Assembly: GCA_021186555.1 (NCBI GenBank)
Contig: JAJKFL010000004.1
Coordinates: 16,396,406-16,460,405, forward strand
DNA length: 64,000 nt
Origin: Reticulitermes speratus
Lineage: Eukaryota > Arthropoda > Insecta > Blattodea > Rhinotermitidae
Direction of reading: 5' to 3'
Below the pieces are notes generated by a model. That model did no database searches and was not told the origin of the DNA. It worked only from the letters and a program-made list of their open reading frames with translations. Positions 11,651 to 24,000 of this stretch are shown one piece after another. Each line of letters begins with the position of its first letter. The first letter of the stretch is position 1. Position numbers and translations under genes: made by a program.

Positions 11651-14589
11651 GATTCAATTGAATTATTGTTATTATTATTGCTGTTGTTGTGCCGTGACGT
11701 GCTTTTTTGGTGATGACATCAAATTTCTCTCAATTCCTGGCTATGTGAACCTCATCCCTTCTTTGCAGTGTCCTCGTCCTTTACGTGCCCTTGTCTTTGT
11801 TACTCTGTCATTCGGACCTGAGCTTGGAAGTCATAGGAATTTTTTCTCGGCTGGTCTTCAAAATTATAATTTTGGACTAGTGAAAAGCGGCCATTCCGTG
11901 GTGTCGTAATTAAACATGTTCAGTCAATTTTGTGATATTGTTATTATGGTCTTAACGCCAAGCAAGTATTTGTGCTTTGTGTTAATATGTATGGAGTTTT
12001 CTGAATCATGTATATAAAAGAGAGAATTGTTTTGCTTAGAAGTCACCACTCATGTAAGTACGATATTTCATTAATTATTTACATTGAAAAGTACACTCTA
12101 TTTTATATTCACCTGCCGCTATCGTTACGTAATCCACTTGCTATGCCCTTACGTTCCACAGACTATTTGTTTAGGTTGGGGCATTATTGTTTCAATATTA
12201 TAACATCTTCACATTTACTTGAATTATTTATATTTTTCCCAGCCGCAAGACGTTATATACTCATCAATAAAGTAATTGTCAATTACATTTAAATAAAGAA
12301 CAAAAAGAGGAAGAAATTTCGCACCGAGTCAAAGTGTACTGCATTTATTGCCACAGATTTCACTAAAGAGCCTCTTATTTTGAAGCAAATGGAAATATCG
12401 TATAAATTAAAAATCAAAATTGCACATAGTGCTAAACCATGCTAAGCATTTAAAATCGTGAGGAACGTGATCTCTAAAGACAAAATATATCACATGTTAA
12501 AAAAATAAGTTATTTTCTAATAGCAATCGACGATTTTGAAATGGATATAATTTTGCCACAACAAAAATCCTTCCTCTTTATAACAGGATAACGTCAAATT
12601 CAACATTTTATGTCTTTAGTTTATGTAAACAAAAACTTTAGTATTGAAAGATGCTATCGAAGAACGAGCATCTCTGCTTTCTCTTCGAGAGTTTCCGAGT
12701 TAATTTCTCGACCAGCACACCAATTATATTGACTGACGTTTCTGTGATATTCCTCAGTCCCTTCAGGCAACTAGATAGGTAGTGCTTTACATTAGCTCAC
12801 ATCAAAATCAAGCGGTAAGTAAGCATAATAATAGTTTTGTATTTATACGTTTTAGTAACAAACGCAACGAAACCTGAGCAGGTGGCACACGTTTTCACTT
12901 CTGGCGTAAGATTGATGTGAGTTTGTTGATGTCAGTAGCGACTGGAAATTTTATTCCAGACCCGACAGTAATTTAATGACGAAGAGTGACAGCTCACGTC
13001 AGTGGTAATGGTGTCTGGTAAAGTGTAACTTATTACGGGTGTAGTAATTGTGGTTATGGGTGTACAATGATGGAGTTTATGAACACGCAACCTTAAGGTA
13101 CACAATTAATACCTATGAAACCCATACGTCTATTACTGCCATGCCATTTTCATCGAATTAAGAAGGAGTTTGTTTTTATATACTCTTCTAAACGTCCGTG
13201 ATAATTTCAATAGAAAGTATCTATTGAGAAAGCGGTTTCTATTTGTTCCGTATCAAAGCAATCTTCTTCAAAGTATGTAAGCAATAACTTGATAATTTAA
13301 AGTAACACAGAAAAATAACAACTATACTAACAACAAGAGGGACTACTAAGCTTCATGCAATAACAAAGTGGATTGAGCAATGCTGCTATGTGCAGATACG
13401 CTACGGAAATTTTCGATGGTGATGACACTAGAATGCTGGATCGTAAGTACTTTCTACTGCCGTTTATTTCAGACAACTTCTGCACTTATTCATAAATAAT
13501 ACGAAATATTATGACTGCTAACATACATGAGAATAGAATAATAAGTCTTAGCGTTAAGATAGAACCATAAGCGTTTATTATTTTGCATTGTGGACGCTAT
13601 ATTTTCAACAGAATATTTGGCCATACTTTTATAAAGAACACAATGAGTTGTTGATCTCAAATCATATGAGGCACTCTTCACAAAAAGTGAGCTTTAACAC
13701 AGCAAAAGGGTTATCTGAATTTTATATGCATGCAATAAATTATCCCACTTCTTACTCATAATTTATTTGTGGCGCTGGATAAACCACATGGTCCTGCTCG
13801 GTGTCGTTATGTAATTACACCCCAATAATTAGACGCGTCACTGGAAACGTTGTAGCTCCTGTCTCGTCTTGGTGTAAAGGTTAAGTAAGTGGGATTTTAA
13901 TTCAGATCACTACATTAAAGCTACTTATCTCCATACCCGAAGTTTGATGTTCTCACATGGGTTCTCTTGAAGAATCCATTCTATGGGAATTTACTACCGT
14001 ATCGACTAGTTAATAGATTCGAAAAATCATAGCGTTTTTCTTCTAGTCCAAGCAGTCCAAGAAGACTACACTTGAAATGTTTGACCCTGAAGATACAATC
14101 AACAATGTAAAGAAGTTCAAGTGACTGGGCTTTAACAGCCATGCCACTATTCTTTCTTAAGTTTTCCGTATTGTTAGTACTGTGTTTTCATTTAGAAGTG
14201 CACATCACAAGCCACTTTAAAGGGCCTGGCCTACTACAATAGGATTAAAAAGTGGAATAAGTGTTTACATGCAAATATGTTCATACTGTACACATTTTTC
14301 TGTATATACTCGTATAAAACATAAAACTTGAACAAACACTTGTCAATAATTTTAATTCTCAATGTTTTAATCAACGTGCATATAAGATATATTTAACTTG
14401 ATATTATATTTCGTACATATAATAGTCGCACTTCCTACTGATGATACACACTGCACTTTTATGCATCTTTTCTCTTGTACTTTATTCTAACTGATAAGAG
14501 CACAGATGGGCCGAAACATGGAGATAATAATACGCATGATAATAATACTATATGTCAAGTGACTGAAAGTGCATTAATAGACAGACTAT
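11651..14589. other. Unannotated stretch
   Basis: No gene recognised. Frames at 11649-11909 and 12008-12292 are under 95 codons. Around 12735-12790 the minus strand has a CTGAGGA ... GAAACGTCAGTC string resembling the dispersed motif at 49094, too degraded to annotate separately. Confidence 0.5.
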
Positions 14590-15038
14590 TAGATAGATCA
14601 ACAGATAGATGGATGGATGGGTGGAAGTATGTATGGATGGATGAAGGGATGGATGGATGGATGATGGGTGGGTGAGTTGGCGGATGGATAGGTGGGTGGG
14701 TAGATGGATGGATGGATGGATGGGTGAGGGGGTGTTTGGATGAATGGATAGATCGATGGATCGATAGATAGACAGACAGATACAGGAATAGATAGATAAA
14801 TAGATCGATAGGTAGATGATAGATAGGTAGATAGGTATAAGATATATATTATATATACAGATAGATACATACATACATAGATGATAGATAAATGATAGAT
14901 AAATAGATAAATGATAGAGAGGTAGATAGGTATATAGATACGTATATAGATAGATAGATGATGGATAGATAGATAGAGAGATAGATAGATAGATAGGTGG
15001 AAAGATGGATGGATAGATAGATAGATAGATAGAAGATA
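14590..15038. repeat. GATA/GATG simple-sequence array
   Basis: About 450 bp of GATA, GATG, GGTA and GACA tetranucleotide units with variant interruptions; the complement is TATC/CATC. Because the period is not a multiple of three, all minus frames read as Ser/Ile/Tyr/Leu/Pro repeats, giving a spurious 178-codon frame at 14548-15084. It is not a gene. Confidence 0.95.
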
Positions 15039-15039
15039 G

Positions 15040-16574
15040 CGTGGTATCCCTTTTTACAAATTTGACTATATATGTATTTGTCATGAAGCATCTCGTTATA
15101 CTCCAAAAACTACTGCCGAAGTATCCTACCCTTGTCTGTTATTTTCTGTGATTTCCGGCTGTCACAGGCAGACGCACAGGGAATTTTTATATAGGAAGAT
15201 TCTGTTTGAGACAAGGAAATCCGGCTGACGATTTTTTCAAATTATCCTTCACAATTAGTCTGCCAAATGCCTCAATTCAGCAGGTGCAGTAGTGAAACTC
15301 TACTTAATTAAGCCATAAAACAAGAAGGTGCGTCACTAAGCGTAAGGAATACGGCAGGTAAGAAGAATTAAATTTCAAGAAATAACAGACTAATTTTCTT
15401 TCCAGTCACTAAAGCTTGTGAAGAGATAAGTGTATTCTGATATAACGGAGGAAATTACTGCCTTCATCTTCAAGTTAAATTAGTTTTCTTTAAATAGTGT
15501 TGAAGTGGTTCAAAGGAGGAAATATTCAGTTTATATTTCTGTAGTACATTTGCGAGAATTGTGTCAAAAACAGATAGGGAGGAGCGGGAAGTGGGCAAGA
15601 TACATCCCTTATTCTACCGAAATGTCTAAAAACCTACACGGTGCATGAACATAAGCAATCTTCATCTGGACAACAGCCGCTGTGAAAATTTTGTTTCTAA
15701 TGAAGGAAATTTGCTTAATTTTGATGAACATTTGAGTGCCAAATCTTTACAAAAGTTATAAAAAGAGTTTTGCACTTTACGTACAGCTGTTGCGGAATTA
15801 CAACGAATATAATTTAAAAATAACTTCTTGTTAGTTTTACTTCAGTTTTTAGAGATATGCGAAACAGAAGATGAGATTATTTTTGTAGTCGGTAAATAAA
15901 AACATATAAGGGAGATCACTTCACTTGCACAGCAAAAAAGAATGGGATAACATTTTCGATGTGGTAGTGTTTGAGATAGGGGACACAATGGATAAAGTGA
16001 CTTTAGCCAAGCTCACAAGGTTTCTCCACGTATTGACACAAGACAGAGTAAAGAAACAGGCCAGTGAAAAAAGAACCCGTATTGACTTCTTAACATGTAT
16101 TATACCTGTCCGGATGTCAATAAAACGCCAACACAAAATTTGAGCCAGAAAGGATATACAGCGGCAAGGTTCAGGGCTTGTATTTGGGAGATATCTGATT
16201 ATAATCTCCACCTGACACCATCTGCCATGAGAAGTGTTTGTCGTTTCCCTTAGTCCTACTAGTATATGCCAGAATTGTACCGTGTTTACGACACGATCGC
16301 TTCCTTTCAAGTTCTTTCCGGTTTTCAGTTATTATTTACGTTATCATCGACGCTGTCTAACCTAAAATGCTGACGTCATGGTAAAATATGAATTAAAAAT
16401 GTAAGACTAGGGCATCACGCATAACTTATCAGACAAATTATGCTTCTTAGTATTTATATAAACACACACCAAATGCGAAATTTTCCCTTTGCACTCCATG
16501 AAGGACTATGGAGTGGTCGAGTTATATTTTCATTCATTCTTAAAGTAGGAACTAAAAGAAGATGAATGATCAGC
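15040..16574. other. Unannotated stretch with one unexplained 129-codon frame
   Basis: The longest frame is 15921-16310 (minus, 129 codons), overlapped by a 72-codon plus frame at 15925-16143. Neither shows a domain, signal peptide or transmembrane pattern that I can name, and both open with non-ATG codons or in poor context. Probably chance; listed because it is among the longest non-repeat frames in the window. Confidence 0.4.
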
Positions 16575-16665
16575 TTCACGCCCCGGCAGATTTACTGCTG
16601 GAAAAGAAGTCGCCGGTACCATTTGAATGGGCAGTTGGGTGGACCCATACACAGTCCGGACGTTC
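16575..16665 (-). mobile_element. SINE family B fragment
   Basis: Begins CACGCCCCGG and continues with blocks shared with 36953-37035: a TTTAC/CCGG box, CCGGTACC, the GGGTGG/GGGTAGG box and CCGGACG. Only the central body survives; the tRNA-like head and the 3' tail are missing. Confidence 0.5.
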
Positions 16666-16684
16666 TTTTTCAGTTTTTTATGGA

Positions 16685-16826
16685 ATGTGACGCTGTGTAC
16701 TCTGGAAGAAGTGTACCGACGTTTCAGAGAAACCTCCTGCTTTTATAACCATATAGCCTGATGATGTTTCCAGCAGGTTTCTCCGATACGGCAGTACACT
16801 TCTGCCAGACTTTACGGCGTCACATC
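16685..16826. repeat. Inverted pair of a ~55-bp repeat
   Basis: Left arm 16685-16740 and right arm 16772-16826 are about 75% complementary, both carrying GTGACGC, the GAAGTGTAC block and GAGAAACCT. The short frames across it (16566-16748 plus, 16678-16875 minus) are mirror artefacts of the repeat. The left arm read on the minus strand contains TGAAACGTCGGTA, linking it to the dispersed motif at 49094 and 57290. Confidence 0.6.
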
Positions 16827-16839
16827 GTACATTCTCATG

Positions 16840-18729
16840 TTTACCACCCTGAATACCCGAATGTCTCTTATTCATTATTGGTGTTTTAATAAAGCATCTA
16901 ATTTCTCGGAATGCACATCTTTAAATATCTGAAAGAGTGAATAATTAACTGAAAAGGATAAGGAAAGGCGGCGTCATGGCTTAATTTATGTACAATCCCT
17001 GGGTACTTCTGGTGGAAGTGAGAAAAGCTGCAAAACACTACTTAGGATAGTCAGGTTTCGGGTAGATATTTGATTTCGAGACCTCCCGAATAGGAGCAAA
17101 GATTAGAATGCAACTTAACAGTACTTCCACATTTTGAAAAAAATAAGCTTAAAATAACTTATAAAACAAACACTACTCAAAATAAAAATTACAACTTCCA
17201 AAAGTAGGTCCTAATTGTCGCGCAAGCAACCTCAGCTGCCTGGTCCCATAATATCCTGGTTAGGAATGTTTTTTGGAGTAGTAAAACACGGCCATTTTGG
17301 TAACCTTGATGTAGGAAGGAGATGTATGAAGGATTTCAACTTAAGCCGATCTGAAAAAGATACGTTACAACTTTTCTGTGTATTAGAATATATATGCGAT
17401 GTCAGAAATAACGCCCTACTGAAGTCACTACTAACACACATCGTAGCACTAAGTTATACCCTGGGGTGCAATAATGTTCCTCACAGCACGGAATTCCGCG
17501 AGTCAGTGACGTAACAAAAGGGATCCCTTCATTCCTGTAGCACTCCAACCTTTAACAAGTGTCTAAATAGAGGATCATACACACGTAGTCTTTACGTGTA
17601 ATTTGGAGGATAGTGATCCGATCATCTGACAGTGTTTTATGTGATCATTAATCTGAAACATTTTTTCCAGGTAATTTAAGCCTTAAGGACGAAGCACAAT
17701 CTGTTTGTTTAAAAGACCCAGTTCGTACCGCGCAGTAAACACTCTTGATGTCGGTTGTAAGACCAGCTCCTAATGTTGTGTAAGGAAAAAGTCGCTGTTT
17801 GTTCTGAGGTACATATAAAACACATAAGTATATTCTGTGGCAGAATGTAGAAATTGTGAATGTTAAACATGAAGCTACTACATAAAGCAACTGCTGGCTT
17901 TAAAAAATTAAATCGCAGATTAAAATTCTCGCTTCCAACATGCACACGGATTTAGAACTGATTAGACCTGTGTCGCTTGCTGAAAGAAAACTACTGGTGA
18001 CATGTCTGGCTAAGGAAGAAACTCCGCTTCACATAAATTCCGAAGTCTTCTCAGCGCATTCCTTCCACCAAAACAAGGTTAAAACCGTAGCCTATTAAAT
18101 CCTCTGTCTTATTATCTGCCTGTGTAACTGGCCTACATTTTGGTGGCCGACAAATAATTTAGTACTTGACTGACGTAATCAGTCACCGCCGTTTGCGTTC
18201 AAGTCCGCAGAAAAAATCGGGCGTGTATGGATTTTAACCTTTATAATCCCGATTTTGTATTTATGTTCATAAATTCAAGAAACAAAATCATATAGATACA
18301 ACATTACTTAAAAATAGTGTTGCTATTATTTTTTTATTTTCTGTGAGTAAAAATACAGAGGTGATGTCGTGAAAGATGAACATTATTTGAACAGTTTCGA
18401 TAGGAGGAATATAGCTATGATGATGAATGTTTGGAGACGAAGACTTTATTGGGATAAATTGGAATGAAACTCGCTACTAAATTAAAGTAGTTCTATCCTA
18501 ACATTTTCTATTGAGCGAAAGAACTGAAAAAGAGTGACGAAAAACAGCATATAGCCAAGGAGTTGATCTGTTGTTTCTTTAAGCACCAATTACTGAGGGA
18601 GACACTTGAGGAACATATTATTTAAGATGATAAATATTATTATTATTATAACTGACGAAAATAAAAAAGTTATTAGTAATTGCCTAATTTTGAGATTGAA
18701 CTAGAATAATTACGAAAGTCTTAAATCAG
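16840..18729. other. Unannotated stretch
   Basis: No gene recognised. A 99-codon plus frame at 17215-17514 and overlapping minus frames at 17648-17945 lack known motifs. A tRNA-like B-box shadow (GTTCAAGTCC, near 18198) has no convincing A box. Confidence 0.5.
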
Positions 18730-18955
18730 TCACTCCAATAAATTTAGTAACAGCCGCATTTCTTTGGCATACTCAGTCCCATCACTTAATATCCGATACA
18801 TTAGCTCACTCAGTATAACAAATCTAGTAACAGCCACACTATTTTGGTTTATTCAGTCTTATAACTTTATTATCCGACATGCTATCTCACTCAGTCGCGT
18901 CACCTAATGTGAGACACATTCTCCCTTCTTTAGGTGCGTGTTAGCCCACTCAGGT
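18730..18955. repeat. Imperfect tandem repeat, period ~76-81 bp
   Basis: Three units start with TCACTC at 18730, 18806 and 18887. Units 1 and 2 share TAGTAACAGCC, TTTGG, ACTCAGTC/TTCAGTC and TATCCGA boxes; unit 3 is more diverged and keeps mainly the TCACTCAGTC start. No coding content. Confidence 0.7.
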
Positions 18956-19891
18956 CTATTAATTTCGCTGGAAGGATATGTAACGAAAACTTGGCTAAAG
19001 TGCAAAAAGCTTTCAGTATTAACGTCCGTGCTTTTACTTATACCATCAGAGCATATACCTACATGCATATTTATTATGAGATTGTCTATAAATACCATCA
19101 GAAGTCATTAACAAATTTTCCTCAGTACAGGGAACCACAAGGAATAATTAAACTCCCTATTAAAACCCTGCACACAGATATAACGCAGTAACTGACATTT
19201 TTATTTCAGCTTTGCAGTTCCTTCTAACCTTATTTGCGCAGTGTGTTTACTATTAATACCGAATGATTTAGAACGATTACTGCATTCGTTTTTTATCTGC
19301 ACATTTTTTATGCGGTTAATATCTGTATATTGCCGAACGACCGCATCGTCACTAATACTTAAAAATTGTCAATTACACGGCATTTCAAAACTAGTGTTAT
19401 TTTTTGCAGTTTATTTGTACTGCATTTCGGCAGGAGGGTGATAATGAAGATTATAAACAGATCTATTACCAATCTACCTAGCCCACAACAGTATGATGCA
19501 GTAGAACTAAGTAATAATGAATAAAATTGAAGTTAAAGAAATTAAGAGTATGTGAATTAAGTGAAAATTGGAAAATCAGGTTTTCCCAATCTTACTTCAC
19601 CGCGGAATTCTTTGGCAGTAGGAAAGCTTCTCCAAAGCACCTAATAAAGTTCTTGTATCTGAAGCTAAAATACTTGAAGGAAGGACAGTCGCTTAATATG
19701 AATTATATGTAAAAGAGTACGATCCGATCCACCGTTCAAGGAATATGATCAAATATCTAAAGTGTCATAATTTCAGAAGCAGCGGGCGGATTAGTAACAT
19801 GTGGTTCATTTTTATGGTTTTGTGTAATGAGGTTTTAAATATAATTAAATTTTTAATGCATAAAGGGAAAATAATATCTCAGAATATTTCA
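18956..19891. other. Unannotated stretch
   Basis: Four short plus frames (18934-19191, 19241-19441, 19527-19712, 19745-19987), none with a known motif. The last runs into the SINE tail at 19892 and is partly made of it. Confidence 0.5.
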
Positions 19892-20006
19892 AGGGAGTTG
19901 ATCACCCACCCTCATCTAGTTCCAGGGTTACAGAAAGAGAAGAGTTGTACCTCTACTCCCCCTCTGGGCCTACATGGCCCATTCTAGTGAGAACTTTACT
20001 TCACTT
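19892..20006 (+). mobile_element. SINE family B, 3' tail only
   Basis: On the plus strand this is about 75% identical to the complement of 36844-36950, including the CTCCCCCTCTGGGCCT box and the TTCTAG...GAACTTTACTT end. It lacks the tRNA-like head, as expected of a 5'-truncated copy. Confidence 0.7.
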
Positions 20007-20202
20007 TTATTTCAAGGAATGTAAACGACAAAGGAACATGAAGCAGATATGATAAGCAGTGATGTTTCTACCTTCTGTCTGTGACATATCCTGTATGAGT
20101 GTCGACAATAACAAATTATAATTAGTCTTGTAGCTTGCTTACGTGGGTTCTCTTTAGTACCTGAAGAAAAATGACGAAAGCATCCCTAAATAGGAGCCGA
20201 TC

Positions 20203-20451
20203 CCAGTAGCTGCGCCGTGTAATGCGTGGGTGTGCGGCCGCCCCTTGCTTGGAATGTGGTTTCGAATACAGCCGGAGGCATGGATGTCTGTCTTTTGTGA
20301 GTGTTTTGTGTTGTCAGGCAGAGGTCTTTGCGTCGGGCTGATGACGCGTCCAGAGGAATCCTACTACGTGTGTTGTGTCTGACTGTGATCGTGAAGCCTC
20401 AGTAATGAGGAGGCTCTGGCCCACACGGGCTGTTAGGCCATGGAAAAAAAA
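20203..20451 (+). mobile_element. SINE family C (tRNA-headed), nearly complete
   Basis: GC-rich island in AT-rich surroundings. Near its 5' end is a B-box-like GGTTTCGAATAC (20258-20269) preceded by GTAGCTGCGCCGTG, which may be the remnant of an A box. A unique body and a GC-rich 3' part (GGCCCACACGGGCTGTTAGG) follow, ending in an A8 tail (20444-20451). This is the layout of a tRNA-derived SINE. No target duplication identified. Confidence 0.6.
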
Positions 20452-20775
20452 TCTCTACTTTGGTAAAGACAGATCCCTCTCCAGTGCCGTCTTGTTCAGC
20501 TTAGCGATGCAGCAGTCCATGAGGCCTTCTTGGTAGCAATACCGGATGTAGGCGACCTATAATGGCAGCATAATAACTACATCATGTTATATGAAACGAG
20601 GGTACTGAATTTAGTTTATGTTGTAATACATTCGGTTTTTAAGTTTAGTTAACTGAGTGCTTTTGATTACAGCTGCAAATAACAAATTCAGTTGATCCAA
20701 TATGCATATTCATCAAACAGGGAAATGATTTATTCATTTTCTCATGTGCTGCGAAATATTATTGCAATACACTTA
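20452..20775. other. Spacer between two SINEs
   Basis: AT-rich; nothing recognised. Confidence 0.5.
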
Positions 20776-21072
20776 GGCCGTGCCATGGCTCAGGCGGTTA
20801 ATCGCCGGCCTCGTCACCGGTCTCCCACCGCGGAGGCTCGGGTTCGATCCCGGGGTCAGTCCATGTGGGACTTGTGGTGGACAAAGTGGCACTGGGACAG
20901 GATTTTCCCCCGAGTACTTCGATTTTCCCCTGTCAATTTCATTCCACTTGTGCTCCATTACTTGGAAAAGTGATAAAAACCGACCATCTTTCTCTTCATC
21001 ACAAGGTTGCACAATAAGCCTGAAGGCTGCGGTGCGTCCGTATGCATCTGCTGCGGGGCCATTCTAAAAAAA
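20776..21072 (+). mobile_element. SINE family A, full-length copy
   Basis: tRNA-derived head with a clear RNA polymerase III promoter: A box TGGCTCAGGCGG (20786-20797) and B box GGTTCGATCCC (20841-20851), 43 bp apart. The body follows (GGCACTGGGACAGG, CCCCGAGTACTTCG, TGCTCCATTAC), then the family's 3' end CTGCGGTGCGTCCGTATGC...GCGGGGCC and an A7 tail. It is non-coding and would depend on a partner LINE for movement. Frames across it are shadows. Confidence 0.9.
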
Positions 21073-24000
21073 GGCGTCATATTCCAGTAGGTGGGTTGCT
21101 GGTCCCTATTGTGGGGAAATACTTGTGATAACATCACGAGCTATACAGTAGTGTTCTTCATGTGCTTGTTCTTAATGTATTAGGCTGCGGAAGCTCTTAT
21201 TTCTCCAGTTTTTGTCTTCATATTTCCCCCGTCTGTCCCAGTTTTTTCCATTCTTGGCGTCTCTATTGATTACTAACTTCCTAAATATGATCTTCATGCG
21301 TGTACTATTTTTCTGTCTATTCTTCCACCGTATTTTGTAAATTTTCAACTTCATTTGCTGTCCAGTATGACAGTTTTTTTTTCTGTGCCGGAAATGCTGA
21401 CATAACCCATCGATTAGTTAAGAATACGGTTAAAAGTGCTACTTCATAATTGCGAGTTTTACAGTCTTTACAACGTTATTGCTGTGAACTCAGGTCTTCT
21501 GAAATGTGACTCTCTGTCCTTGGAACAGTGTTTTCCGAGGTTTTGAAGAAACTACGTTCCTTCGAACAGTTGGCAGGCACACATCTAATGGCACAACATT
21601 ACAATCCAGACTACCTGAATCATCTTCTTTATAGTAATGCTGATATAGCCATCACAAGCATTATCTTCATCATCTCAGCGCTGAATCAAGTATTGATAAC
21701 CTCATACAAATACACTAGAATAAGACGCATTTACCGTCAGCAACATACAGCATGCTTTTGTTGCTCCGTCCAAATGGTAGACCATATTATGTTTCAGGTT
21801 AAAGGAAATGTGGGGCATTTGACAAAATTTATGGTCTTTTAGATGCTGCAGGTTTTTATAATTATGATTAGGATGAAGAACAAAATACTGATGATGATTG
21901 TGACAACGAGCGTGGGAAAAATGACGACGGTTAATGAAGCTGGATGAATTAGATCAGGAATCAACGGCGAAGACGAAGGAGAGGAGAAGTATAAAGAAGA
22001 AAAAGAAAAATGTATTGTGTTAAAGAAGGCTATAAATATTGTGTTAGGTAATAAATCACTGTATTAACGAACATGACGTTGAATAAAACGCCCATAATAT
22101 TTTCGATTATTTCGAATAGGGAAATGAATATTATCGACATAATTACCCATAGGCCTACAGTTACTTAAAATAACGCTTTAAGCTTAATTATTTTTTCACT
22201 GTACATCTTGGCTTCTTCAACACTGACTTGTAGGCCTATATCTCTATGCTTGTAACAGCCGGAATATATTTATTTTGCAGTGAGTACAAACCTCTTCTGG
22301 GGTACAACTCCCACGTTATGGAAATCTGTTAGAAGATTAATTTGATCTTATGTGTGTATAATTTTAAATTGCCCTTGCAAAAAGATTAAAAATCCCCTCT
22401 TCTTTAATTACACTAACTTCTTCCTACCAAAGAGAATGTTTTAGTGGGTTGCCCCAAAATTACAAACGCATATCGAAAGAATTACTTTCCTTAAACCAAA
22501 ATGCGAATTCAAATTTTAAGAGCCCTTCAAAAAATTATTTTTTCCGTTGCCTTTGTGTGTTTAGTGAAACTAATGTGTTTAATATTTACATTATGAAAAG
22601 TTTAAAATTAATTTAATTTCCTCTTTATAAAATTCATTGGGCTGGCGTTATTTTTTCAGTTTCTAGCATACATATGTTGCTTGTGTAATATTTTTCAACG
22701 TTCTGAAAAGTTTGTGGTTTATTTGGGTCACTGAAATTTTACAGAAGTCGTAGATAGATGGCTATTTAACGATCTGGCGTCACCCAAATTAGTATCTGAA
22801 TACTTCTCTGCAGAATAGAGCAGAGCCAATTCGGCTGTTTGAAAAAATTGAGAGGACCTCACACAAAAGAGGTAGCTCACACCCTGAAAGGAGATGGATT
22901 CAGAATCCTAATTACAATTCTCCTGTAAGCAGTGTAATGGCGTACGTGCCGTTGAATATAATTTACGCGAAGCCCAAATAATTTAATTATAATGGAGCAA
23001 CCCTACTGGATACAAAATTGTAAAGTGTAAAATATAAAGAAAAATTTATGTACATAAATATGACGTTCCTGTCTTATACAAAATTTTCAGTCTCTGTGTC
23101 TACGCTCCAATCATTTAATATCAATTAATTACCGCTCATGAAAAAATTATATTTTCTTCCAATCCGGGAAATGTAAGTTTGAAAAATTCAAGTGAAAACG
23201 CTTTGTCAAAATGGAGGAAATATTTCATAAATATTTTAGTGTCACATATTGTTGTATTAGTTATCTATATGGAATAGAGCCTGTGCTTAGTTTCAAAGAT
23301 TTCTTAGTATTTACCATAAAATTAAAAACCAGATGTTAATATCGCGGTCGATTATTATTACAGTACATTCTAAAAATTATTATAAACTATTGTAAAGAAA
23401 ATAACGTTTATTTCTACAAAATAACAGTATACTTAAAGTGTACTTAAAGTGGAGTTAAAATCTTAAAATTTTGTAATTATTTTAAAACTATAAAATATTT
23501 TATTTCTCGAGATTTTAAGTTAAAACAGAATTAGCCGTCTTTTATGTATTTCCTTTCCACTTAATTGTTATGTATTTTTATTTACAAAGGTTGGCACGTT
23601 GACTTTTTCTAAATATTTTATGGAGCAATTATTTTAACAATAACAATAATAATAATAATATTTGTACACAAATGTTACATTTAGTATTTTCTTGTGTTTT
23701 ATATATGATTTTCTTTTCTCGTTTCTTTTTATCGTCTTATGTCTTATTGATCGAAATGTTGCAGTGGCCATATAAGAGTTATATGTTAGCCCTTTACGTC
23801 CGAACGGGAAAACACTGTTCCAACAATTTAAATATCTTCACGGCCGAATGGGAAAACATTGTCCCGCAACGCCACGTCTTTTTTAAAATTTTCTGCCTCT
23901 AGAATTTCACGTCCCTTTTTCACAATATTTATTTAAAAGGATTGTACAGGCATGAAAGATTGTGAAATTTAATTCTAGTTAAAATTATCACTAATGAAGT

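Noticed and set aside
14495-14530. CTGATAAGAGC...GGGCCGAAACATGGAG as a further hammerhead-like motif
   Set aside because: First box is CTGATAA and helix I cannot be drawn; could be chance or a very old copy.
14548-15106. Open frames of 178, 90 and 85 codons rich in Ser, Ile, Tyr and Leu
   Set aside because: They are translations of the GATA/GATG array in its three minus frames.
15921-16310. 129-codon minus-strand frame as a possible gene
   Set aside because: No domain or composition signal, overlapped by an equally plausible plus frame, no repeat or splice context to support it.
20776-21072. Functional tRNA gene, from clear A and B boxes
   Set aside because: The downstream body and 3' end are shared with 26572-26846 and 61287-61347, so it is a tRNA-derived SINE.
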